From: Bradyrhizobium sp.
GTDB lineage: Bacteria > Pseudomonadota > Alphaproteobacteria > Rhizobiales > Xanthobacteraceae
DNA length: 64,000 nt
Direction of reading: 5' to 3'
Assembly (NCBI RefSeq): GCF_016219575.1
Contig: NZ_JACRMG010000001.1
Location: 203,675 to 267,674, forward strand
Under the pieces are notes generated by a model. That model was not told the origin of the DNA, did not search any database, and saw nothing but the letters and a program-made list of their open reading frames with translations. The position numbers were made by a program, and so were the translations under genes. Below, in pieces: positions 26,800-34,788 of this stretch (position 1 is the first letter of the stretch; each line of letters opens with the position of its first letter).

Positions 26800-26849
26800 G
26801 CGCCGGCCTTGCTGCGGGCCAGCGCAATCAGCTCCGCGAACCGTGGCAT
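26800..26849 (-). pseudogene. Remnant of a Bug/TctC-type solute receptor gene
   Basis: On the minus strand this stretch reads PRFAELIALARSKAGA. It nearly matches TFAELIALARSKPGE inside the intact Bug receptor 1.7 kb away (27981-28973), and about 39 nucleotides agree with only a few differences. No flanking receptor sequence or start was seen, so it is a short fossil or a recombination scar rather than a gene. Confidence 0.5.
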
Positions 26850-26855
26850 CACGCA

Positions 26856-26885
26856 CAAAAAAGCCCCGGACAAGGCCGGGGCTTT
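26856..26885 (-). terminator. Intrinsic terminator of the outer-membrane protein gene
   Basis: On the minus strand the hairpin AGCCCCGGCC..GGCCGGGGCT-like (arms about 26862-26871 and 26874-26883) is followed by six T residues. It begins about 20 bases after the stop of the outer-membrane protein gene. Confidence 0.85.
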
Positions 26886-26904
26886 CTTGCACAATTCGTT
26901 GAAA

Positions 26905-27699
26905 TCAGTACTTCGCGACGACTGGACCAGCCATGTTGAAGCGGTAGTTCAGGCCGATCAGGACGACCTGCAGGTCGGGCTGTCGAACATCGACGTCGAA
27001 CAACCTGCCGGCCCCCAGGGGGCTCAGCGCCGTCGAAACGAAGGTCGTGCTCTTCGTGCCGCCCAGGTTGATGTAATTGTATTCTGCAAAAACGGACCAG
27101 TTGTTGGAGATGAGGTACTCGCCGCCTACGCCGAGGGCGAGGCCGGAGCGCGTCGCGTCGGCATAGGCGTAACGGCCGACTGGAAGTCCCGGGGCGGCGA
27201 CATTCCTGTTCTGATCGAAGTGGTCGTCCACCCACCCGATGCCAGCCTTCCCGTAAAGCAGGAGGTTTGGCGTTGCGAGCCAGCCCAGGCGCACGGTCGC
27301 GGTCACGAAGCTCCGGATGTGGGTTGCATATTCGGCCACTGGATTTCCGATGATCGGAGAGGCGCCCTTGATGTTGCTCCAATCGCCCATGCCCTGGATG
27401 CCCACCACCCACTTTCCGCCAAACTGGTAGTCACACCCGATCTGCCCGCCGGCCACGACACCACTTGCGCTGTGCGAAGCGAGTAGCGCACCGGGCGTGA
27501 ACGGATCCGTAAGGGGTACGTAGAAATCCTTGTCGGACCAGCCGTAGCCCACATTCGCGCCGAGGTAACAGCCGGTCCAGCTCACCGCAGGGAGGGGAGC
27601 AACCGGCGCTTTGGTATAGGGTCTTGCGGCCATGTCGGCCGCGGATGCACCGACCGCGCTCATTGCGAAAGCCAAGAGCGCCAGTGAAATTCGTTTCAT
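26905..27699 (-). CDS. Outer-membrane beta-barrel protein (Omp25/RopB-like)
   Basis: 264 residues with a signal peptide (MKRISLALLAFAMSAVGASA), the DMAARPYTKAPV linker typical of rhizobial outer-membrane proteins, and WTGCYLGANVGYGWSDKD. The rest is an eight-strand type barrel ending in LIGLNYRFNMAGPVVAKY. Such proteins are abundant surface proteins of rhizobia and Brucella with structural roles. It is a single-gene unit with its own terminator. The 281 bases upstream hold no other gene or obvious operator. Confidence 0.85.
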   Translation of the reverse strand: MKRISLALLAFAMSAVGASAADMAARPYTKAPVAPLPAVSWTGCYLGANVGYGWSDKDFYVPLTDPFTPGALLASHSASGVVAGGQIGCDYQFGGKWVVGIQGMGDWSNIKGASPIIGNPVAEYATHIRSFVTATVRLGWLATPNLLLYGKAGIGWVDDHFDQNRNVAAPGLPVGRYAYADATRSGLALGVGGEYLISNNWSVFAEYNYINLGGTKSTTFVSTALSPLGAGRLFDVDVRQPDLQVVLIGLNYRFNMAGPVVAKY

Positions 27700-27980
27700 G
27701 GAGTATCCAATTCAGATGGCCAGCAGGCTTTCTAGACGGTTTTCAGCTCCGAAAGTGTCTCTGCATCGCAACAGTCGCGGTGGAATCCATGCCTTCGTCG
27801 CATCTAGATTGCATCGCTGCGATGTAACGCGTCATACAGCGGTCTGCGGTCATCTGAGAGTGATAAGCATTCCGAGGAGCCAAGCTCCGGCTGATGTGAA
27901 ATTTATGAGATCAACATCCGGCTGACCCGCCCTGACCTGTCTCAATTTCGGGGGCGCCAGTATTGGAATCACGGGCGGAA

Positions 27981-28973
27981 CTATTCCGCCGTGATGTTCG
28001 CATCCTTGACCACCTTGGCCCAGCGCACGCGGTCCCTCGCGATCAGTTGCGCGAGGCGTTCGGGCGGGCCGCCTTGTGCGATCAGGCCCTGCTTGTCGAG
28101 CAGGGCGCGAACGCCGGGCTGTGCGAGGATCTCGTTGAACGTCGCATTGTAGCGGTCGATGATGTCTTTCGGCGTGCCGGCCGGCGCGAGCACGCCGTAC
28201 CAGAGATCGACATCGAAGCCGCTGACGCCAAGCTCCGCCAGCGTCGGCACTTGCGGCGCCTGCGGCGCGCGGGTCTGGCTGCCGACCGCAAGCATGCGTA
28301 TCTGGCCGCCTTCTGCAAGCGGAAGCGCGGTGTGCACCGGCAGGAACATGGCCGAGACGTGTCCGCCCGCGAGGTCCTTCACGGCGCCGGCAGAGCCCGC
28401 ATAGGGAATGTGCGTCAGGTTGACCTGCGCCGTCAGCTTCAACAGCTCCATGGCGAGATGCTGCGGCGTGCCGCGGCCGGGAGAGGCATAGTTGATCTCG
28501 CCCGGCTTGCTGCGGGCGAGCGCGATCAGCTCCGCGAACGTCCTGGCGTTGACCGAAGGATGAACCACGAGTGCGAGGACGCCGGTGGCGATCTCGGCGA
28601 TCGGCGCGAAATCCTTTTCCGGATCGTAGGGGATCGAGGCGTAGAGGCTCGCATTCATCACGAACGTGTTGACGGTCACCAGAAGGGTCTGGCCGTCGGG
28701 AGCCGCGCGCGCCGCTGCCTGCGTGCCGATATTGCCGCTCGCGCCGGGCTTGGTCTCGACGATGACGGGCTGGTTCCAGCGCTGCTTCAATTCCTCGCCG
28801 AGGATGCGCGCGAGCAGATCGGGGCCCGTGCCGGGCGTAAAGGGAACGAAGAGCCGGATAGGCTGCTGCGACTGTCCCCGGGCGAGGCCCGGCACGGCCG
28901 GGACGAGGGCCGCGGCCAGAAGTCCCAGCGCGGTGCGGCGCGAAAGCGTGCGGCTTGCGGACTCGATCGCCAC
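27981..28973 (-). CDS. Tripartite tricarboxylate transporter receptor (Bug/TctC family)
   Basis: 330 residues from the GTG at 28973, chosen because GGGGAGGA lies just upstream and it gives a twin-arginine-like export signal (SRRTALGLLAAALVPAV). The mature protein has the Bug fold: IRLFVPFTPGTGPDLLARIL, PGASGNIGTQAAARAAPDG, and HIPYAGSAGAVKDLAGGHV. Bug proteins bind carboxylates or aromatic acids in the periplasm. No TctA/TctB membrane genes lie nearby, so it is an orphan receptor. It is divergent from a flavin monooxygenase across about 130 bases, which hints at an aromatic acid ligand. Confidence 0.92.
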   Translation of the reverse strand: MAIESASRTLSRRTALGLLAAALVPAVPGLARGQSQQPIRLFVPFTPGTGPDLLARILGEELKQRWNQPVIVETKPGASGNIGTQAAARAAPDGQTLLVTVNTFVMNASLYASIPYDPEKDFAPIAEIATGVLALVVHPSVNARTFAELIALARSKPGEINYASPGRGTPQHLAMELLKLTAQVNLTHIPYAGSAGAVKDLAGGHVSAMFLPVHTALPLAEGGQIRMLAVGSQTRAPQAPQVPTLAELGVSGFDVDLWYGVLAPAGTPKDIIDRYNATFNEILAQPGVRALLDKQGLIAQGGPPERLAQLIARDRVRWAKVVKDANITAE

Positions 28974-29103
28974 GACGTCCTCCCCATCTGCATTGGCGGG
29001 TATCAGCCCCGCTCTGATAAAGTCTTTCAAGTTGAGCCGATAATGTACTATGCGCTGGCCAGCCGCGCCAGCCGCGCGCCGATCACGCCATCGCAAGAAC
29101 AAG

Positions 29104-30705
29104 ATGAACACAACAGCCGAATCCGCCACGCAAGTCGTCATTGTCGGAGGCGGGCCGGTCGGTCTTGGCCTCGCCATCGATCTCGGCCAGCGCGGCGTCC
29201 GCTGTATTCTGGTCGAGCGCTACACCAGCCCGCAACCGATCCCGAAGGGCCAGAACCTGACCCAGCGCACGCTGGAGCATTTTCACTTCTGGGGCGCGGA
29301 GAAGGCGCTGCGTGCGGCGCGGACGATCCCGCGCGACTACGGCATCGGCGGCATGACGTCCTGGGGCACGCTCTTGAGCGGCTACCGCTACGACTGGCTG
29401 CAGCGCGAACTGGTGCGGCCCTATTACTTCACCGACAATGAACGGCTGCCGCAATACGCCACCGAAGCGGTGCTGCGCCATCGCCTGAGCCAGTTGCCGA
29501 ACGTCGAGACGGTCTATGGCTGGAGCGCTACCGGCCTGGCGCAGGATGCCGAAGGCGTGCAAGTGACGATTGCCGATCGCAACGGCGATCGTCATCGCAC
29601 CTTGCGGGCAGACTATGCGGTCGGCTGCGACGGCAGCCGCTCGCTGGTGCGCGACGCCGCCGGCATGACGCAGACCCTGACCGACCACGACCGGCTGATG
29701 GTGCTGCTGGTGTTTCGCTCGACCGGCCTGCACAGGCTGCTCGAACGCTTTCCGGGCAAGTCGTTCTACTGCGTGCTGCATCCCGAGCTGAAAGGGTACT
29801 GGAAGTTCTTCGGCCGCGTCGATCTCGGCACCACCTGGTTCTTCCACGCCCCGGTGCCGTCAGGCACCACCAGGGAAAATTTCGATTTCCGCCGCCAGCT
29901 GTATGCGGCGGTCGGCGAGGAATTCGACGTCGAGTTCGAGCACATCGGCTTCTGGGATCTGCGCATCGCGATATCGGATCAATACCGCAAGGGGCGCGTC
30001 TTCATTGCCGGCGACGCCGCGCATAGCCATCCGCCCTATGGCGGCTATGGGGTCAACACCGGCCTCGAAGATGCCGCCAATCTCGGCTGGAAGCTTGCTG
30101 CCGCGCTGCAGGGCTGGGCCGGCGCGCATCTGCTGGATTCCTACGGCGAGGAGCGGCGGCCGGTGTTCGCATCGACTGCGCGCGACTTCATCGAGAAGGC
30201 GATTGCGAGCGACAGGGATTTCCTGTCCAGGTTCGATCCCGCGATCGACAAGCATGCCTTCGAAGCCGAATGGCAGGCGCGCGCGTCGGGCGCGCGTTCC
30301 GAGGTCAATTCGTTCGAGCCCAATTATGAAGGCTCGTCGATCGTCGCAGGTCCACCGGGCGCCACCTGCAGCGCGATCGGGTCGCATCAATTCGCCGCAC
30401 AGGCCGGACATCACCTGGCGCCGCGCAAATTGTCGTCGGGCAGGAATGTCTTCGAGGAGCTCGGCAGCGGCTTCACGCTGCTCGATTTCGGCGCGCTGGA
30501 TGCTGCCGCCGCTGCAATCGCGCGTGCCGCCGGGGCGAGCGGCGTGCCGCTCAAGCTCATCAGCGACGACAGTGCGGAGTTGGCGGAATTCTACAAGGCG
30601 AGGCTGGTGCTGGTCCGGCCCGATCAATTCGTCGCCTGGGTGTCGGACGGCGACGCGACGGATGCTGCCGGCATCATCCGTCGCGCAGTCGGCGGCCAGT
30701 CCTGA
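29104..30705 (+). CDS. FAD-dependent aromatic monooxygenase (PheA/TfdB type)
   Basis: 533 residues. The dinucleotide site is VVIVGGGPVGLGLAIDLGQR. The mid motif is YAVGCDGSRSLVRDAAGM, and the second FAD motif is GRVFIAGDAAHSHPPYGGYG then VNTGLEDAANLGWKL. The C-terminal third resembles the thioredoxin-like domain of phenol hydroxylases. It likely hydroxylates an aromatic ring using NAD(P)H and O2. The divergent Bug receptor may supply the substrate. The start is the ATG that leaves a normal N terminus before the first beta strand; the ribosome site is weak. Confidence 0.88.
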   Translation: MNTTAESATQVVIVGGGPVGLGLAIDLGQRGVRCILVERYTSPQPIPKGQNLTQRTLEHFHFWGAEKALRAARTIPRDYGIGGMTSWGTLLSGYRYDWLQRELVRPYYFTDNERLPQYATEAVLRHRLSQLPNVETVYGWSATGLAQDAEGVQVTIADRNGDRHRTLRADYAVGCDGSRSLVRDAAGMTQTLTDHDRLMVLLVFRSTGLHRLLERFPGKSFYCVLHPELKGYWKFFGRVDLGTTWFFHAPVPSGTTRENFDFRRQLYAAVGEEFDVEFEHIGFWDLRIAISDQYRKGRVFIAGDAAHSHPPYGGYGVNTGLEDAANLGWKLAAALQGWAGAHLLDSYGEERRPVFASTARDFIEKAIASDRDFLSRFDPAIDKHAFEAEWQARASGARSEVNSFEPNYEGSSIVAGPPGATCSAIGSHQFAAQAGHHLAPRKLSSGRNVFEELGSGFTLLDFGALDAAAAAIARAAGASGVPLKLISDDSAELAEFYKARLVLVRPDQFVAWVSDGDATDAAGIIRRAVGGQS

Positions 30706-30711
30706 CGAAGA

Positions 30712-30742
30712 CGGCGATGCCGCTGCTAGGGCGGCATCGCCG
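30712..30742. terminator. Bidirectional hairpin between convergent genes
   Basis: Perfect 12-bp arms CGGCGATGCCGC and GCGGCATCGCCG around a 7-base loop, immediately after the monooxygenase stop and 9 bases past the DUF2158 stop on the other strand. No clear T-run follows. Confidence 0.6.
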
Positions 30743-30751
30743 GCGAAGCGG

Positions 30752-30988
30752 TCAGGCCGTCTTTTTGCGAGGCTCGTCCTCGTCGTCTTCTTCGTCGTCT
30801 TCCGATTCCTCGTCGTCCGACTCCTCGGCCTCGACGAGTTCAAGCACGGCAAGCGGTAGCGTTTCGCGGAACAAATCGCCTTCGCCGCCCATCCACAGGC
30901 ACGCGACGGCATCCTCGTTGACTTCCACCACCGTCAGCGCATGGCCGCCGGATTTCAGCGTGACGACGTTGCCCGGTTTCAGTTCCAT
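30752..30988 (-). CDS. DUF2158 (YodC-like) protein with acidic tail
   Basis: 78 residues starting at the ATG preceded by AAAGGAG. Residues 1-50 (MELKPGNVVTLKSGGHALTV, CLWMGGEGDLFRETLPLAVL) form the small SH3-like DUF2158 domain. The C terminus is a highly acidic tail of Asp and Glu ending in PRKKTA. Function unknown; such a tail suggests interaction with a basic partner. Convergent with the monooxygenase. Confidence 0.75.
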   Translation of the reverse strand: MELKPGNVVTLKSGGHALTVVEVNEDAVACLWMGGEGDLFRETLPLAVLELVEAEESDDEESEDDEEDDEDEPRKKTA

Positions 30989-31075
30989 GAAAGCTCCTTT
31001 CGAAAATCTCGCCGAGAGATTCGGAAGGATAGCGGCCGGCCATGACAGGCCGATCACGGTCGTGCTGTCTCAACT

Positions 31076-31164
31076 CGTCATGCCCGGGGCTCGTCCCGGG
31101 CATCCATGTCTTTCTTTCCTGCTGGCCAAAGTCGTGGATGGCCGGGTCAAGCCCGGCCATGACG
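31076..31164. repeat. Palindromic repeat, family A, copy 3
   Basis: 89 bases beginning CGTCATGCCCGGGGCTCGTC and ending GTCAAGCCCGGCCATGACG, with inner arms ATCCATGTCT and GTCGTGGAT. Same length as the copy at 17056-17144. It lies between the DUF2158 start and the HAD gene stop. Confidence 0.85.
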
Positions 31165-31184
31165 CGACCAGATACCTGGTCGCG

Positions 31185-31913
31185 TCACTTCGGCAGCAAT
31201 TCACCGAGCGAGCGGATGATGCGGTCCGGCTTTACGGTCGAGCCTGGCGGCAGGCCGTCACCGTGGACGTCCATCCAGATCGCGTAGATGCCGAGGCGTT
31301 GCGGCACCTCGACTTCCCATTCGAGGTTGTCGCCGATCATCCAGGTATCGCGCGCGGTGACGCCGAGGGCGTCCATGGCGTGCAGATAGGCGCGCTCCTC
31401 CGGCTTGCCGAAACCGTGCTCGCCCTCGATCTGGATATGGTGGAAGCGATGCGCGAGTTCGAAGCGCTCGACCTTGGCGCGCTGGGTGTCGGCCGCGCCG
31501 TTGGTGACCAGCGCGAGCTTGATGCCGAGGGCGCGCAGCGCGTCGATCGCGTCATGCGCGCCGGGGAAGATGAACATCTCTTCCTCGCGATAGCAGGTAA
31601 AGCGATCGGCAATGCGGATGGCGAGATCGGCAGGCAGCCGCGGATGGCCGGCGGCGGCAAGCGCCTCAAACGCGCCCTGTACCGTTACCCGCCGTGCCTC
31701 GCCGAGCTTCAGCCGCCATGCCGGCTCGGCGGTCGACCAGAAGTCCCGCGCGAAGGTGAGAACGGCGGCGGCGACCTCCCGCGGCGGCAGCGGCGCCAGT
31801 TCATCGGCGAACTCGAAGGCGATATGATTCCACGCGATCTCCGGCCGGCCATAGGCCGACAGGATGGTGTCGTCCATGTCGATCAGCATCGCGCGTGGAA
31901 GCTTCACGGCCAT
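31185..31913 (-). CDS. HAD-superfamily hydrolase
   Basis: 242 residues. Motif I is LIDMDDTIL (nucleophile Asp12 and acid Asp14), motif II is [10 protein letters not shown], and motifs III/IV are [12 protein letters not shown] and [11 protein letters not shown]. The cap type and length fit phosphoglycolate phosphatase/YjjG-like enzymes that dephosphorylate small molecules. The start codon lies inside the 3' end of hemF (10-base overlap) and follows GGAGGTGAA, so the two are translationally coupled. Confidence 0.9.
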   Translation of the reverse strand: MAVKLPRAMLIDMDDTILSAYGRPEIAWNHIAFEFADELAPLPPREVAAAVLTFARDFWSTAEPAWRLKLGEARRVTVQGAFEALAAAGHPRLPADLAIRIADRFTCYREEEMFIFPGAHDAIDALRALGIKLALVTNGAADTQRAKVERFELAHRFHHIQIEGEHGFGKPEERAYLHAMDALGVTARDTWMIGDNLEWEVEVPQRLGIYAIWMDVHGDGLPPGSTVKPDRIIRSLGELLPK

Positions 31914-32791
31914 TTCACCTCCGGCGGCATGGAGGAGAGGATGGAATCGACATTGCCGCCGGTCTTCAACCCGAAGATGGTGCCGCGGTCGTAGAGCAGG
32001 TTGAACTCGACATAGCGGCCGCGGCGGATCAGTTGCTCCTCGCGGTCGGCGGCGGTCCAGGGCGTCGCGAAATTGCGCCGCACCAGCTCGGGATAGATCT
32101 TCAGGAAGGCGCGGCCGACTTCCTGCGTAAAGACGAGGTCGGCCTCCCAGTCGCCGCTGTCGTGCCAGTCGTAGAAGATGCCGCCGATGCCGCGCGGCTC
32201 CTTGCGGTGCGGCAGGTAGAAATATTCGTCGCACCACTTCTTGTACTTGTCGTAATCGGCGACGCCGTTGTGTCCGCTGCAGGCCTGCTTCATCGCGGCA
32301 TGGAAGGCTGCCGTATCGGCATCTTCCTGGGTGCGGCGGCGATCGAGCACCGGCGTCAGGTCGGCGCCGCCGCCGAACCACGCCTTGGTGGTGACGACGA
32401 AGCGCGTGTTCATGTGCACCGCCGGCACGTGCGGATTCCTCATATGCGCGATCAGCGAAATGCCGGACGCCCAGAAGCGGGGATCGTCGGCGGCGCCGGG
32501 AATTTGCCCGCGGAATTCCGGGGCGAACTCGCCATGCACGGTCGAGCAGTGCACGCCGACCTTCTCGAACAACCGCCCGCGCATGATCGACATCACCCCG
32601 CCACCGCCCTTGGCGCCGGAGTGGTCGGTGCGCTCCCACGGCGTGCGCACGAAGCGCCCGGCCTCGCCCGGATAGAGCGGGGCAGGGGCTTCGTCCTCGA
32701 GCCTCTCGAAGGCGGCGCAAATCTGGTCGCGCAAGGCCTCGAACCAGCTTCGCGCGCGTGCCTTGCGTTGTTCGATCAGGGATGCGTCCAT
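31904..32791 (-). CDS. hemF: Oxygen-dependent coproporphyrinogen III oxidase
   Basis: 295 residues; converts coproporphyrinogen III to protoporphyrinogen IX using O2 in heme synthesis. Family landmarks are present: [63 protein letters not shown], and [19 protein letters not shown]. It lies 6 bases after queE and overlaps the downstream HAD gene. Its nearness to the cytochrome bc1 genes, which need heme, fits common rhizobial gene order. Confidence 0.97.
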   Translation of the reverse strand: MDASLIEQRKARARSWFEALRDQICAAFERLEDEAPAPLYPGEAGRFVRTPWERTDHSGAKGGGGVMSIMRGRLFEKVGVHCSTVHGEFAPEFRGQIPGAADDPRFWASGISLIAHMRNPHVPAVHMNTRFVVTTKAWFGGGADLTPVLDRRRTQEDADTAAFHAAMKQACSGHNGVADYDKYKKWCDEYFYLPHRKEPRGIGGIFYDWHDSGDWEADLVFTQEVGRAFLKIYPELVRRNFATPWTAADREEQLIRRGRYVEFNLLYDRGTIFGLKTGGNVDSILSSMPPEVKWP

Positions 32792-32797
32792 GCGGTC

Positions 32798-33430
32798 CTA
32801 CCTGATACCGAGTGTCTTGTGCGTCTGCAGGCTGAGCCGCCACTTGGGATGGCGCAGGCAATAGTCGATGGCGCGCGCGGTGTTTTGCGCCGCGTCCGGT
32901 CCGTCCATCGGCTGCAGCGAGAAGCGCTCGAAGTCCATGCCTGTGAATTCTTCCGGCTGTGCACCGGCCTGCGGATAGACCAGCTTCAGCTCGTGCCCGC
33001 GCTTGAGCACGAGCTCGGCGCCGGCCTTCGGGCTGACGCAGATCCAGTCCATGCCGTCGGGCGGAATAATCGTGCCGTTGGTTTCGACCGCCACCGCAAA
33101 GCCGCGCGCATGCAGCGCGTCGATCAGCGCCTGGTCGACCTGCAGCAGCGGCTCGCCGCCTGTCAGCACCACGTAGCGGCCGGCGTCCTCGCCGGTCCAT
33201 TGCGCCGCGATGGTGTCGGCGAGTTCGTCCGCGCTCGCAAAGCGGCCGCCCAGGGTGCCGTCGGTGCCGACGAAATCGGTGTCGCAGAACTGGCAGACGG
33301 CATTGGCGCGGTCCTGCTCGCGGCCGCTCCAGAGGTTGCAGCCGGAGAACCGGCAAAATACCGCCGCCCGCCCGGCGTGAGCGCCTTCGCCCTGCAGGGT
33401 CAGAAATATCTCTTTGACGGCGTAGCTCAC
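32798..33430 (-). CDS. queE: 7-carboxy-7-deazaguanine synthase
   Basis: 210 residues; a radical SAM enzyme making the deazaguanine core of queuosine. The iron-sulfur motif is not the standard CX3CX2C: it reads C-NLWSGREQDRANAV-C-QF-C, i.e. CX14CX2C, as in the Burkholderia-type QueE. Other motifs include VKEIFLTLQGEGAHAG, VVLTGGEPLLQVD and VETNGTI. The start is a GTG backed by AGGAGA. It lies between trmL and hemF, both on the same strand with short gaps (14 and 6 bases). Confidence 0.95.
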   Translation of the reverse strand: MSYAVKEIFLTLQGEGAHAGRAAVFCRFSGCNLWSGREQDRANAVCQFCDTDFVGTDGTLGGRFASADELADTIAAQWTGEDAGRYVVLTGGEPLLQVDQALIDALHARGFAVAVETNGTIIPPDGMDWICVSPKAGAELVLKRGHELKLVYPQAGAQPEEFTGMDFERFSLQPMDGPDAAQNTARAIDYCLRHPKWRLSLQTHKTLGIR

Positions 33431-33444
33431 CAGCTCTCCTCAGA

Positions 33445-33903
33445 TTAGCTTGCAGCGGGACGGGTCTGCCGCAGCGCCTCGCCGATGGCCATGGCCGCCG
33501 CCATCGCGACATTGAGCGAGCGCAGTCCCGGCTTGATCGGGATGACCAGCCGCGCATCGGCGGCCGCTACGACCTCGTCGGTCACGCCTGCGGACTCCCG
33601 TCCGAACAGCAGGATATCGGCCGGTTCGTAGGCGTAATCAAGGTAGGAACGGGCTCCCTTGGTGGTGAACAGCACCAGCCGGTGGCCGAGGCCGCGCCGC
33701 CATTGCTCGAATTTCGGCCAGGAGTCGTGGCGGGTCAGGCGGACCTGGTCGAGATAGTCCATTCCCGCCCGGCGGAAGGTCCGGTCCGAGGTGGCAAAGC
33801 CGGCCGGCTCGATAATGTGGGCGGCGACGTCCAGGCAGGCGCAGAGCCGCAGAATCGTGCCGGTATTCTGGGGGATGTCGGGCTGGAAAAGCGCGATCTG
33901 CAT
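33445..33903 (-). CDS. trmL: tRNA (cytidine/uridine-34 2'-O)-methyltransferase
   Basis: 152 residues of the minimal SPOUT type: MQIALFQPDIPQNTGTILRL, ILLFGRESAGVTDEV, and the knot motif IPIKPGLRSLNVAMAAAMAI. TrmL methylates the wobble ribose of leucine tRNAs. It heads the leftward unit trmL-queE-hemF-HAD; both trmL and queE modify or supply wobble-base modifications. It is divergent from the Rieske gene across 292 bases, in which no clear operator was seen. Confidence 0.93.
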   Translation of the reverse strand: MQIALFQPDIPQNTGTILRLCACLDVAAHIIEPAGFATSDRTFRRAGMDYLDQVRLTRHDSWPKFEQWRRGLGHRLVLFTTKGARSYLDYAYEPADILLFGRESAGVTDEVVAAADARLVIPIKPGLRSLNVAMAAAMAIGEALRQTRPAAS

Positions 33904-34195
33904 GGCGTCGCCGGGCCTCCGGAAGCTCCGCTGAAATGTCTGGATAAATCGTGCCCTTGCGCGGAATTAGTGCATTGCACGTGTGCGAGCGGATAGCGGG
34001 CTTGCGCTCGCCCGGCAAGGGTGCCAATAGAACGATTCTGGACTGGCTGTTCTGCCCGTGGGGCGCGGAAAAAGCGGTCTTTCTGCCGCCGCGGGGCACG
34101 CGGGCGCCGGCAGCCTGCCAAAGGGTTTGGGCGTATTCGTCTGGCCGATCCCTGGGGCGGTTCCACCGGCAGCAGCTTGGAAAGGGTTAGGGATC

Positions 34196-34726
34196 GTGAC
34201 GACAGCGTCTTCGGCGGATCATCCGACACGCCGTGATTTCCTTTTTGTTGCAACCGGAGCCGTCGCCGGTGTCGGCGCGGCCATCACAGCCTGGCCGTTC
34301 ATCTCGCAGATGAACCCGGACGCCTCGACGATCGCGGCCGGTGCGCCGATCGAGGTCGACCTGACCCCGATCGCCGAAGGCCAGGACATCAAGGTGTTCT
34401 GGCGCGGCAAGCCGATCTACATCAGCCACCGCACCAAGAAGCAGGTCGAGGAAGCGCAGAAGACGCCGCTCAAGGATCTGCCCGATCCGCAGACCGACCA
34501 GCAGCGCACCAAGCCGGGCCACGAGCAGTGGCTGGTCGTGGTCGGCATCTGCACCCATCTCGGCTGCATCCCGATCGCGCATGAAGGCAGCTACAACGGC
34601 TTCTTCTGTCCCTGCCACGGTTCGGTCTACGACACCTCCGGCCGCATCCGTCAGGGTCCGGCGCCGACCAACTTGCCCGTGCCGCCCTACGCATTTCTCA
34701 CCGACACCAAAATCCAGATCGGCTAA
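34196..34726 (+). CDS. petA: Ubiquinol-cytochrome c reductase Rieske iron-sulfur subunit
   Basis: 176 residues from the GTG at 34196, after AGGGTTAGGGA. The N terminus carries a twin-arginine signal-anchor ([19 protein letters not shown]). The cluster-binding loops are CTHLGCIP and CPCHGSVYD. It carries electrons from ubiquinol to cytochrome c1 in the bc1 complex at the periplasmic face. The fused cytochrome b/c1 gene follows after 62 bases, the fbcFH arrangement of Bradyrhizobium. An in-frame ATG farther upstream would put extra residues before the export signal and is unlikely. Confidence 0.96.
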   Translation: MTTASSADHPTRRDFLFVATGAVAGVGAAITAWPFISQMNPDASTIAAGAPIEVDLTPIAEGQDIKVFWRGKPIYISHRTKKQVEEAQKTPLKDLPDPQTDQQRTKPGHEQWLVVVGICTHLGCIPIAHEGSYNGFFCPCHGSVYDTSGRIRQGPAPTNLPVPPYAFLTDTKIQIG

Positions 34727-34788
34727 GGCTCCGGGCTCCGTCCGGACCTCACGCCGTCGCGTCGTTCTACTTCCTCAGGATCGCATCA

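Noticed and set aside
24951..26894. Long minus-strand frame across the exporter and secreted-protein genes
   Set aside because: No coherent family; only the short receptor-like remnant near 26800-26849 was kept.
31185..33557. 790-codon frame ending as the HAD protein
   Set aside because: Only the last 242 codons read as a protein family; the upstream part is out of frame through hemF and queE. The start at 31913 has a strong ribosome site.
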